From: JABWBJ01 sp036507855
Lineage (GTDB): Bacteria > Gemmatimonadota > Gemmatimonadetes > Gemmatimonadales > Gemmatimonadaceae
Direction: 5' to 3'
DNA length: 64,000 nt
Assembly (NCBI GenBank): GCA_036507855.1
Contig: DATCIJ010000041.1
Span: forward strand, 62,001-126,000
How positions within the stretch are numbered: the first letter of the stretch is position 1; the number at the start of each line of letters is the position of its first letter. The notes beneath the pieces were generated by a model. That model searched no databases, had not been told where the DNA came from, and saw nothing but the letters and a program-made list of their open reading frames with translations. Both the position numbers and the translations under genes were made by a program. Shown piece after piece: positions 50,201-57,140 of this stretch.

Positions 50201-50642
50201 CATCGTAGTGCACCATGTCCCACGTGAGGTCGCGGCTGGTGACGGACACCGTGCTCCCGAGCAGCCGCCGCGCCGCTTCGCGCACCGTCGCAAAGGTCTC
50301 AGGGAGCAATTCATCGAGCGTCTCGCGGATGACCTCGCGCAGCTGGCCTTCCAGGCCACCGCGGCCGTCGGCGCCGCCAAGTTCAACATCCACCGCCTCG
50401 CGGTCAGCCAGATCCTTCGCGACCCGCTTCGTCTCTTTCAGCTCGGCGATGCGCCGCTCGATATCGTCCGTGCGCTCGTGGATGATGCCGCGAAATCGGG
50501 CCGTCTGCCCCAGCAACTCGGCTTCCGACAGCGCCTGCAGCCGTTCGCCATGGCTGTTGATCTCGTCGACGATCGGCTGCACGCGTCTCCGCTCGCGCTC
50601 GTGGCGCGACCCGAAGACCTTGCTCAGAAGCATCTTCACCAT
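47295..50642 (-). CDS. secA: SecA preprotein translocase ATPase
   Basis: SecA drives protein export through SecYEG. The 1115-residue protein is longer than E. coli SecA (901). Visible are Walker A MATGEGKTLVAT, the DEAD-like VDEVDSVLIDEART, the helicase motif GRAGRQGDPG, a long C-terminal Pro/Gly/Ser/Arg-rich linker and the zinc-binding NDPCPCGSGKKYKKCHG that binds SecB and ribosomes. The extra length includes an insertion of about 100 residues in the preprotein-binding region (NASVERLVRRQTEVANSLVA onward). It follows nadD by 8 bases. Confidence 0.97.
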   Translation of the reverse strand: MVKMLLSKVFGSRHERERRRVQPIVDEINSHGERLQALSEAELLGQTARFRGIIHERTDDIERRIAELKETKRVAKDLADREAVDVELGGADGRGGLEGQLREVIRETLDELLPETFATVREAARRLLGSTVSVTSRDLTWDMVHYDVQLIGGIELHLGRIAEMATGEGKTLVATLPLYLNALPGKGAHLVTVNSYLARRDSQWMGHVYTYLGMTVGCLDDTQPGTAERRAAYECDITYGTNNEFGFDYLRDNMVIALDQRVQRAHWFAIVDEVDSVLIDEARTPLIISGPVGNENDAMFADHNASVERLVRRQTEVANSLVAEGERLLAQKDEEGARLALYKAQLGSPKNKRLLKALQEQGVKQLVQRMELDYLADRKLGPSKQQYGDLENDLFYVLDEKGHTVHLTDRGVEEMSPSDHDQFVLPDISTGIGRIDHDEVLSPQEKVDSRRALEAEYALKSEKLHIVHQLLRAHALYEKDVNYVVQEGEVLIVDEFTGRTMPGRRWSEGLHQAVEAKEAVKVKGETQTLATITIQNYFRMYEKLAGMTGTAETEETEFHQIYKLDVSVIPTNKDCIRDDRHDMVFKTRREKYNAIAEEVRRLHDLGYPVLVGTASVEVSETLSRMFKRAGLVHNVLNAKYHQREAEIVAGAGQPGAITIATNMAGRGTDIKLGPGVTPSKPSQIKDLDGKLVDVDEIGGLHIVGSERHESRRIDRQLRGRAGRQGDPGASQFFLSLEDDLMRLFGSERIAKLMDRMGAEEGEVLTHPLITRSIESAQKRVELQNFQARKRLLEYDDVMNQQREVIYSLRSFALDGGEELRGEARKMVDKAVEKRVTDLLAEFEDATQWDYGLLRQELLMHYLLVVTELEGDDPPATLEGIAKASVEAARKAFQAKETALDEVRDEQGQGFSSRLLSLVMLNVLDEKWKDHLYDLDQLRGAIHYRSWGQKDPLIEYKQEAYTMFVDLMSDIHTTFTERFLRAQLVFNAPPPPPQTMGPDGEGPRLRRRYSATGVLEDIPADEPSEESSRGSADGDGHGRASEPAPRATPPVRQDPTVVGAGRAKRLSDFEGGKGTAGGGPGGGGSAAGGGTDWSNVGRNDPCPCGSGKKYKKCHGA

Positions 50643-50650
50643 GCCAGCCT

Positions 50651-51274
50651 CTATCGGTACAAACCGTTGAATTCGATGTACTGCGCGACAGCATCCGTCA
50701 CGAATCCACGGATTGGCTTTCCGGCACGCACTCTGGCCCGGACCTCTGTGGACGACACATCAACACGCCGCGGCTCCAGTAGGCGCGGCGTCGACGCGGC
50801 CGAGCCGCCGATCGCGCGCACCCTCTCCGAGACCGCTTCGAGACTCGCGTCAGCATTCATGGCGCCCTGTCCTGTTACGCGCGTCAACACGACGAGATGC
50901 GCCAGGCTGACGACTCGTGCTGGCTCCCGCCATTGATCGAGCAGGTCAAACGCATCGATTCCGAGCAGGAAGAAGCGCTCCGAGTCGGGGAAACGGCGCT
51001 CGTACTCCGCAAGCGTGTCCACCGTGAAAGATAAGCCGGTTCGCTGGATCTCGATCTCATCGACGGCAAACCGGGAATCCCCCTCGACCATGAGCTGGAG
51101 CATTCTGAGGCGGTGACTCGCCGCCGCCGAAGCCTGGTGCTGCTTGAGTGGCTGCTGCGAAGCTGGAACGAAGACGAGCCGGTCAAGCTGCAGATGGTCG
51201 CAGGCATCGGATGCCGCAAGCAGGTGCCCGATATGTGGCGGGTCAAACGTGCCGCCCATCAGCGCCACCCGCAC
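50651..51274 (-). CDS. nadD: nicotinate-nucleotide adenylyltransferase
   Basis: NadD makes deamido-NAD from nicotinate mononucleotide and ATP. The 207 residues show the nucleotidyltransferase motif GGTFDPPHIGHL with the HxGH core, FVPASQQPLK, GIDAFDLLDQW and the ISSTxxR-like VSSTEVRARV. It starts with GTG at 51274, three bases after the bamD stop. Confidence 0.96.
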   Translation of the reverse strand: MRVALMGGTFDPPHIGHLLAASDACDHLQLDRLVFVPASQQPLKQHQASAAASHRLRMLQLMVEGDSRFAVDEIEIQRTGLSFTVDTLAEYERRFPDSERFFLLGIDAFDLLDQWREPARVVSLAHLVVLTRVTGQGAMNADASLEAVSERVRAIGGSAASTPRLLEPRRVDVSSTEVRARVRAGKPIRGFVTDAVAQYIEFNGLYR

Positions 51275-51277
51275 GCC

Positions 51278-52051
51278 CTATCGGGATCGGGGCACCACGG
51301 GCCTTTCGGCCACCGGGGTGCATGTGGCCGCGACTTCAGGGTCGTTCGGATACTTCTCCCGCAGTGTCTTGCACACGTCGGCCTTGTCGTCCTTGTACTT
51401 GATCGCGTCGTACGCCTGCGCGAGGCGGAGCCAGGCGTCCCGCGAACGAGCAGTGTTGGGGAACTTCGTCACGACATCGCGCATGTAGATGATGGCGGAA
51501 TCGTAGGCCTTCCGCCGCATGTAAAGCATGCCAACCTCGTAGTCTTTGGTGGCAAACCACTCCTGCAGCACACCCAGCTGCTTCGTCGCGGAGTCCTTCC
51601 ACTCGCTGTCCGGATACAAGCCGAGCATCAATTCGAACGTGGCTGCTGCCTCACCACCGTACAGCGGATCCAGTACCGGTCGACGCCACAGCGACTGGTA
51701 CTCACGCCCGGCGCGGAACAACGCATCGTCAGCGAGCGAATCGGTGGCGAAGCTCTCGGCGAGACGCGAATACGATTGCGCGGAAAGAAGGTGCTCCCCC
51801 CGAGCGGAGTACGCCTGGGCCAGATGGAAGTGGGAAGCGGGCAGGAGCGTATCACGAGCAGGTAGCTCCAGCGTCAGCTTCTCGAAGATCTGGACGGCAT
51901 AGTCCCATTTCTTCAACTGCAACTGCTGAGTACCGGCGACGTACAGCGCCTCGTTGTTCGGGAACTGGCGCAGGTTGAACGTTCTCATGCAGCCGGCCAG
52001 CGCGAGAAACGCTGAACCGGCTGCGAACGCGTGCTTGCTAGTGAGGGCCAT
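51278..52051 (-). CDS. bamD: outer-membrane assembly lipoprotein BamD
   Basis: BamD is the TPR lipoprotein of the BAM complex that inserts outer-membrane beta-barrels. The 257 residues have a lipobox LALAGC (Cys near 21) after a short hydrophobic segment, then five TPR-like units (ALYVAGTQQLQLKKWDYAVQ, SHFHLAQAYSARGEHL, ADDALFRAGREYQSLWRRP, VGMLYMRRKAYDSAI). It heads the bamD-nadD-secA-radC-relA run and has a promoter-like sequence right at its start codon. Confidence 0.93.
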   Translation of the reverse strand: MALTSKHAFAAGSAFLALAGCMRTFNLRQFPNNEALYVAGTQQLQLKKWDYAVQIFEKLTLELPARDTLLPASHFHLAQAYSARGEHLLSAQSYSRLAESFATDSLADDALFRAGREYQSLWRRPVLDPLYGGEAAATFELMLGLYPDSEWKDSATKQLGVLQEWFATKDYEVGMLYMRRKAYDSAIIYMRDVVTKFPNTARSRDAWLRLAQAYDAIKYKDDKADVCKTLREKYPNDPEVAATCTPVAERPVVPRSR

Positions 52052-52061
52052 GGCGGGTGGC

Positions 52062-52091
52062 AGAATACCCGTCGATTTGACGTCGGTTCAA
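52062..52091 (-). promoter_or_regulatory. candidate bamD promoter next to the start codon
   Basis: TTGAAC (52091-52086) and TATTCT (52067-52062) on the minus strand are 18 bases apart. Only 10 bases separate the -10 from the ATG at 52051, which predicts a leader of a few bases at most. Confidence 0.4.
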
Positions 52092-52095
52092 GGGC

Positions 52096-52122
52096 GGAAG
52101 CGATTGGCAATACGACGCTTCC
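52096..52122 (-). terminator. inverted repeat downstream of the UXS gene
   Basis: GGAAGCG (52096-52102) and CGCTTCC (52116-52122) pair with a 13-base loop, about 60 bases past the stop of the UDP-xylose synthase-like gene and before the bamD promoter. A weak terminator is possible; there is no T-run. Confidence 0.35.
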
Positions 52123-52183
52123 AGCGAGCCGTTAAAGGTAATCGGTCGCTGCCCCGGACGGTGGTCCGACCTTCAGATTCGCC

Positions 52184-53116
52184 CTATCCCAGTACGGACT
52201 TGAAGTACTCGATGGTCCGTTGGACCCCGTCCCTGAGCTCAACCGCCGGTTCCCAGCCCAGCATGGTCCGGGCACGGGTGATATCGGGCTTCCTGACCTT
52301 GGGATCGTCCGTGGGAAGTGGCCGCGAAACGATGGGGGATCTTGTGCCAGTGAGTTCGACCACCAGTTCCGCCAGCTGCCTGACCGTGAACTCGTTCGGG
52401 TTGCCGATGTTGGTCGGTTCCGAATCGCCCTTCATGAACAGCCGGTAGATGCCCTCGATCTCGTCCGACACGTAGCAGAACGACCGGGTCTGCGAACCGT
52501 CGCCATATACCGTGAGCGGTTCACCGGTCAGGGCCTGCACGATGAAGTTCGAGACCACGCGACCGTCACGCGGTCGCATCCGAGGTCCGTAGGTATTGAA
52601 GATCCTGACGATGCGCGTGTCGACTGCGTGGTACCGGTGATACGCCATCGTCATGGCCTCGGCGAATCGCTTGGCCTCGTCGTAGACACCCCGCGGGCCG
52701 ATCGGATTGACGTTCCCCCAGTAAGACTCTGGCTGGGGATGCACCAGCGGGTCGCCATACACCTCCGACGTGGACGCCAGGAAGAATCGCGCTCCCTTCG
52801 CTCTGGAAAGCCCCAGCGCGTTATGCGTCCCGAGAGCGCCGACTTTCAACGTGGCGATCGGGTGTTCCAGGTAGTCCACCGGGCTCGCCGGCGAGGCGAG
52901 GTGCAGTACTCCGTCGAGCGCGCCGGCAACGTACGTGTACGTGGAGATGTTGTGGCGCACGAACTCAAAGCGCTCGTCGCCGATGAGGTGCGCGATGTTG
53001 TCGGGATTGCCGGTAATGAAGTTGTCGAGACCGACGACGCTGTGACCGTCCTTCAGGAAGCGGTCGGCCAGATGAGACCCGAGGAATCCCGCCGCGCCGG
53101 TGATCAGGACCCTCAT
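52184..53116 (-). CDS. UDP-glucuronate decarboxylase (UDP-xylose synthase)-like
   Basis: An extended short-chain dehydrogenase that decarboxylates UDP-glucuronate to UDP-xylose. The 310 residues include GAAGFLGSHLADRFL for NAD, ASPASPVDYLEHPIATLKVG, STSEVYGDPLVHPQPESYWG, the catalytic YDEAKRFAE and RIFNTYGPRMRPRDGRVVSN, all typical of UXS. The substrate-producing Ugd gene directly precedes it with an ATGA 4-base overlap, supporting a two-step UDP-xylose route. Confidence 0.93.
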   Translation of the reverse strand: MRVLITGAAGFLGSHLADRFLKDGHSVVGLDNFITGNPDNIAHLIGDERFEFVRHNISTYTYVAGALDGVLHLASPASPVDYLEHPIATLKVGALGTHNALGLSRAKGARFFLASTSEVYGDPLVHPQPESYWGNVNPIGPRGVYDEAKRFAEAMTMAYHRYHAVDTRIVRIFNTYGPRMRPRDGRVVSNFIVQALTGEPLTVYGDGSQTRSFCYVSDEIEGIYRLFMKGDSEPTNIGNPNEFTVRQLAELVVELTGTRSPIVSRPLPTDDPKVRKPDITRARTMLGWEPAVELRDGVQRTIEYFKSVLG

Positions 53117-54420
53117 GCGCGCGCTCGACCGAAGGAACGGTAGGTGAAGCCGAGCGTGGTGAGCTTCTCCGGCGAGTAGAGGTTTCTTCCGTCGATCACG
53201 ATCGGGCGGCGGAGCACCTCCTTCATGCGAAGGAAGTCAGGATGCCGGTATTCGTTCCAGTCAGTGACGATCACCAGAGCATCCGCACCGGTCAAAGCCT
53301 CGTAGTTCGTCGCGGCATAACCGATCCGATCGCCCAGGCGACGCCGCGCTTCATCCATGGCCGCCGGATCGTGGGCGACGACGGTGCCGCCGGCAGCGAG
53401 CACGGACTCGATCACCGCAAGCGCCGGCGATTCCCGCATGTCATCCGTGTTGGGCTTGAAGGAGAGCCCCCACACTGCCACGCGAATACCTGACAGGTCG
53501 CCACCCATGCACTCGGAGAGCTTTTCGAACAATCGCCGCTTCTGGCGGTCGTTCGCAGACTCGACCGCTTCGAGCACCATGAGGGGTGTCTCCCGCTGGC
53601 GGGCCGTTTGCACCAGCGCCTTCACGTCCTTCGGGAAGCATGATCCGCCGTATCCGGGACCAGGGAACAGGAACGAGGGTCCGATTCGCGCATCGCTCCC
53701 GACGCCCTTCCGGACCAGGTCAACATTGGCGCCGACGCGCTCGCAGAGCGCCGCGATTTCGTTCATGAACGAGATGCGCGTCGCCAGCATCGCGTTCGCC
53801 GCATACTTCGTCATCTCGGCAGACGGGATGTCCATGAAGATGATCGGCTTTCCGGTGCGGACGAACGGGGCATACAGCTCGGCCATGACGCTGCGCGCGT
53901 GATCGGTTTCCACGCCGAGCACCACGCGGTCGGGCTTCATGAAGTCGTCGACGGCCGCTCCTTCCTTGAGGAATTCGGGATTGCTGCACAGGTGGAAGGG
54001 CAGCCGCGCGTTGGCCGCTACGGCGTCACCCACTTTCGCGGCGGTCCCCACCGGCACCGTTGACTTGGTCACGATGACCAGTTCGCGTCCCATGTGTTTC
54101 CCGATCAGGTCCGCCACTCCCAGAACGTGCCGCAGATCGGCGGACCCGTCCTCGTCAGGCGGTGTGCCCACGGCAATGAAGACCACGTCGGCACGCGCGA
54201 TCGCGCCGGGAACGTCCGTGGTGAACTTGAGCCGTCCCTGCTGCTGGTTGCGTTCGACCATCGTGTCCAGGCCGGGCTCGAAGATGGGAATAATGTTCTT
54301 CCTGAGGCCCTCGATCTTCTCGACGTTCGTATCAGCGCACGTGACGTCGTTGCCGGTTTCCGCAAGGCAAGCACCGACCACGAGCCCGACGTAGCCGGTG
54401 CCGATGACGGATATGTTCAC
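53113..54420 (-). CDS. ugd: UDP-glucose 6-dehydrogenase
   Basis: Oxidises UDP-glucose to UDP-glucuronate with two NAD+. The 435 residues begin NISVIGTGYVGLVVGACLAE and include EFLKEGAAVDDFMKPDRVVL, the catalytic-cysteine segment GPGYGGSCFPKDVKAL and the C-terminal LSFKPNTDDMRESPALAVIE. The start is the GTG at 54420; longer starts would run into the upstream dehydrogenase gene. Confidence 0.96.
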   Translation of the reverse strand: MNISVIGTGYVGLVVGACLAETGNDVTCADTNVEKIEGLRKNIIPIFEPGLDTMVERNQQQGRLKFTTDVPGAIARADVVFIAVGTPPDEDGSADLRHVLGVADLIGKHMGRELVIVTKSTVPVGTAAKVGDAVAANARLPFHLCSNPEFLKEGAAVDDFMKPDRVVLGVETDHARSVMAELYAPFVRTGKPIIFMDIPSAEMTKYAANAMLATRISFMNEIAALCERVGANVDLVRKGVGSDARIGPSFLFPGPGYGGSCFPKDVKALVQTARQRETPLMVLEAVESANDRQKRRLFEKLSECMGGDLSGIRVAVWGLSFKPNTDDMRESPALAVIESVLAAGGTVVAHDPAAMDEARRRLGDRIGYAATNYEALTGADALVIVTDWNEYRHPDFLRMKEVLRRPIVIDGRNLYSPEKLTTLGFTYRSFGRARA

Positions 54421-54445
54421 AGGATTCTGGTAGTGTGGTGTTCGG

Positions 54446-55780
54446 TCAGGATTTCTCTGAGAGGCGCTGGTCGGCCAACGGAACGATCCGCGCGCGCGAC
54501 GGCTTGAGTTTCGACATGGCGTTGCGCGTGTCAACCACCAGCCGGGCATGGTCGGCCACCAACTGATAGTTCACGCCCGAGTGATCGGTGACGATCACGA
54601 CCGCGTCGGCCCGCTCGAGTACCTCGTGGTTCAGGGGCACACTCGACTTGGTGTGGCCATCCTCCCTGAACGAAGCCACCCAGGGATCGTGGTAATCCAC
54701 CTGCGCCCCACGCTGCTCGAGGAGCCGCATGACGTCCAGCGCGGGGCTCTCCCGCATGTCGTCGATGTCACGCTTGTAGGCGATACCGAGAATGAGGATG
54801 CGACTCCCCTTCACGGAGCGCTCATCATCGTTCAGCGAGCGCGCGACCTTGCGCACCACGTACTCGGGCATCTCCGAGTTGATCTCGCTGGCGAGGTCGA
54901 TGAACCGCGTCTTGTAGTTCAGCGTGCGCATCTTCCAGGCCAGGTAATGCGGGTCGAGCGGGATGCAGTGTCCGCCAATGCCGGGCCCCGGCGTGAATCG
55001 CATGAAGCCGAACGGCTTCGTCGCCGCGGCGTCGATGACCTCCCAGACGTTCACGCCGAGCTTGTCGCAGACGATCGCCATCTCGTTCACGAGTCCGATG
55101 TTCACGGCGCGGAACGTGTTCTCGAGCAACTTGACCAGTTCGGCCGCCTCGGCACTGGCGACGGGAACGACCGTGTCGATACAGGCGGCGTACAACGCCG
55201 CGGCAACTTCCGTGCACACCGCGGTAACGCCACCGACCACTTTCGGGGTGTTCTTCGTGTGCCAGGTGGGGTTGCCCGGATCGACGCGCTCGGGACTGAA
55301 GGCCAGGAAAGTGTCCTCGCCAATCCGGCGACCTGCATGCTCGAGTCGCGGCTGCAGGACCTCGCGGGTCGTGCCCGGATACGTCGTGCTTTCGAGCACA
55401 ATGACCATTCCCGGATGACTGTTCCGCGCGACGGTCTCGGTGGCCGCGTTCACGTAGCTCATGTCCGGATCGCGGGTCTTCGACAGTGGCGTCGGCACGG
55501 CGATGGATATCGCGTCGCAGCGCCGGAGCTGCACCTCATCCGCGGTTGCCTCGAACATGCCTGACGCGACGTGCGCGGCCACCGTCGCGTCCGGAACGTC
55601 CTGGATGTGCGAGTTGCCGGCCATGACATCGCGAACCACTCGCTCGCTGACGTCGAAGCCGATCACGTGAAAGCCGGCGCGGGCAAACTCCATTGCCAGC
55701 GGCAGGCCTACATATCCCAGCCCCACCACGCCCACGACGGCCCGGCGGTCCCGGATCTTGGATAGCAGTTCGTCTCTCAT
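54446..55780 (-). CDS. UDP-N-acetylglucosamine 6-dehydrogenase-type (WbpA-like)
   Basis: A nucleotide-sugar dehydrogenase of the WbpA/TviB/WecC branch, distinct from the neighbouring Ugd. The 444 residues show GVVGLGYVGLPLAMEFARAG, AVPTPLSKTRDPDMSYV, LESTTYPGTTREVLQPRLE, the catalytic segment GPGIGGHCIPLDPHYLAWK and LGIAYKRDIDDMRESPALDV. With the nearby WbpB-, WbpD- and WbpE-like genes, the likely product is UDP-GlcNAcA. UDP-ManNAc dehydrogenase is an alternative. Confidence 0.9.
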   Translation of the reverse strand: MRDELLSKIRDRRAVVGVVGLGYVGLPLAMEFARAGFHVIGFDVSERVVRDVMAGNSHIQDVPDATVAAHVASGMFEATADEVQLRRCDAISIAVPTPLSKTRDPDMSYVNAATETVARNSHPGMVIVLESTTYPGTTREVLQPRLEHAGRRIGEDTFLAFSPERVDPGNPTWHTKNTPKVVGGVTAVCTEVAAALYAACIDTVVPVASAEAAELVKLLENTFRAVNIGLVNEMAIVCDKLGVNVWEVIDAAATKPFGFMRFTPGPGIGGHCIPLDPHYLAWKMRTLNYKTRFIDLASEINSEMPEYVVRKVARSLNDDERSVKGSRILILGIAYKRDIDDMRESPALDVMRLLEQRGAQVDYHDPWVASFREDGHTKSSVPLNHEVLERADAVVIVTDHSGVNYQLVADHARLVVDTRNAMSKLKPSRARIVPLADQRLSEKS

Positions 55781-55819
55781 GTCGACGGATTACCCAGCCA
55801 GGCGTCCCCCAAAGGACGC

Positions 55820-56932
55820 TCAGCGACCATAGAAGGCACGGACGGCCGAGACGACCTCGTCCAGCTGCGCGGACGCCAGTTCGGGATAGATGGGCAGCGA
55901 GAGGACCTCTCGCGCGGCGCGTTCGGACTCCGGGAACGCGCCCTGCTTGTAGCCGAGGTACTCGAAACAGGGCTGCAGATGCAGCGGCACCGGATAGTAG
56001 ACGGCGCTCCCGATGCCCTTCGACTTCAGGTGCGCCTGGAGTTCATCGCGCCGTGCGGCGCGCACGGTGTACTGGTTGAAGATCGACTCATTGACCGGGT
56101 CGATCACGGGTATACGGACTTCGGCGACATCAGCGAACGCGGACGTGTAGTACGCCGCGTTTGCCCTGCGCGCCGCGCTCCAGTGCGAGAGGTGGCGGAG
56201 TTTCGCGTGCAACACCGCGGCTTGAAGCGAATCCAGGCGGCTGTTGTAGCCCACCTCATCGTGCCGATACATCTGCAGGCCGCCATGGACACGCAGCCGC
56301 TTGAGTCGCGTGGCGAGCGCCGCATCCTGAGTGACCATCATCCCACCATCGCCGTAGCCGCCGAGGTTCTTGGACGGGAAGAAACTGAACGTGCCGATGG
56401 TCGCGATTTCACCGGCCATCCTCCGCTCTCCGTCGATCATGCGCGACGCGCCAATGGTCTGCGCCGCATCTTCGATGATTGGAATGCCCGGGGCCGCAAG
56501 GGCGACGTTTTCAATCTCCGCCATCTGGCCGAACAGGTCGACTGGAATGATTGCGCGGGTGCGACTGGTGCAGGCAGCCGCAGCCGCGGCCGGCACCATG
56601 TTGAACGTGTCGGAGTCGATGTCGCAGAAGACGGCTTTGGCACCCACGTTGTGGACGGTTCCGGCCGTGGCGAAGAACGTGAAGGGTGTCGTCACCACTT
56701 CGTCGCCGCGACCGATGTCCAGAGCGCGCAGCGCCAGGAGGAGCGCATCGGTGCCGCTGGCACAGCCGATCGCGTGCGCGGTGTGACTGAGCTGCGCTAC
56801 CGCCTCCTCCAGCTGCTGGACAGGGGCGCCAAGGATGAAGAGCTGATCATCGACCACGCGCATCATCGCGCTGACTACTTCATCCTTGATCAGGGCGTGC
56901 TGGGCGCGGAGGTCAAGCAGGGGCACGGGCAT
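55820..56932 (-). CDS. DegT/DnrJ-family sugar aminotransferase (WbpE-like)
   Basis: A PLP-dependent aminotransferase acting on keto-sugar nucleotides. The 370 residues include PLLDLRAQHALIKDEV, the GCASGTDALLLALRAL segment, TTPFTFFATAG, the conserved IIEDAAQTIGA and the PLP-lysine segment FSFFPSKNLGGYGDGGM. In the Pseudomonas-type pathway WbpE aminates the 3-keto sugar made by WbpB. The start is the ATG at 56932, with TTGAAA-type promoter hints upstream. Confidence 0.92.
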   Translation of the reverse strand: MPVPLLDLRAQHALIKDEVVSAMMRVVDDQLFILGAPVQQLEEAVAQLSHTAHAIGCASGTDALLLALRALDIGRGDEVVTTPFTFFATAGTVHNVGAKAVFCDIDSDTFNMVPAAAAAACTSRTRAIIPVDLFGQMAEIENVALAAPGIPIIEDAAQTIGASRMIDGERRMAGEIATIGTFSFFPSKNLGGYGDGGMMVTQDAALATRLKRLRVHGGLQMYRHDEVGYNSRLDSLQAAVLHAKLRHLSHWSAARRANAAYYTSAFADVAEVRIPVIDPVNESIFNQYTVRAARRDELQAHLKSKGIGSAVYYPVPLHLQPCFEYLGYKQGAFPESERAAREVLSLPIYPELASAQLDEVVSAVRAFYGR

Positions 56933-56981
56933 TGCCGCGAGGGTTCGGGAGGCCGGCCGGACCCTCCGGCGGCATCCGGGA

Positions 56982-57010
56982 AATCTGGGTATCGGGAGGG
57001 GTTATTTCAA
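56982..57010 (-). promoter_or_regulatory. weak candidate promoter for the aminotransferase-led operon
   Basis: TTGAAA (57010-57005) and CAGATT (56987-56982) on the minus strand are 17 bases apart, 50 bases before the ATG. The -35 equals the recA one; the -10 is poor. The remainder of the 208-base divergent region (56933-57140) shows no other structure. Confidence 0.25.
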
Positions 57011-57140
57011 TCGAGCCGGTTGCCAGCGACGGACTCTGGCCGCCGTTAGGCGGCGCCGCACTGGCGCCTGTCGCTGGCCCCGCCGCGCCTTGTGTCGCGG
57101 CGTTCCAGTCGCGATCCTGAGGACATCCTGACACCGTGAC

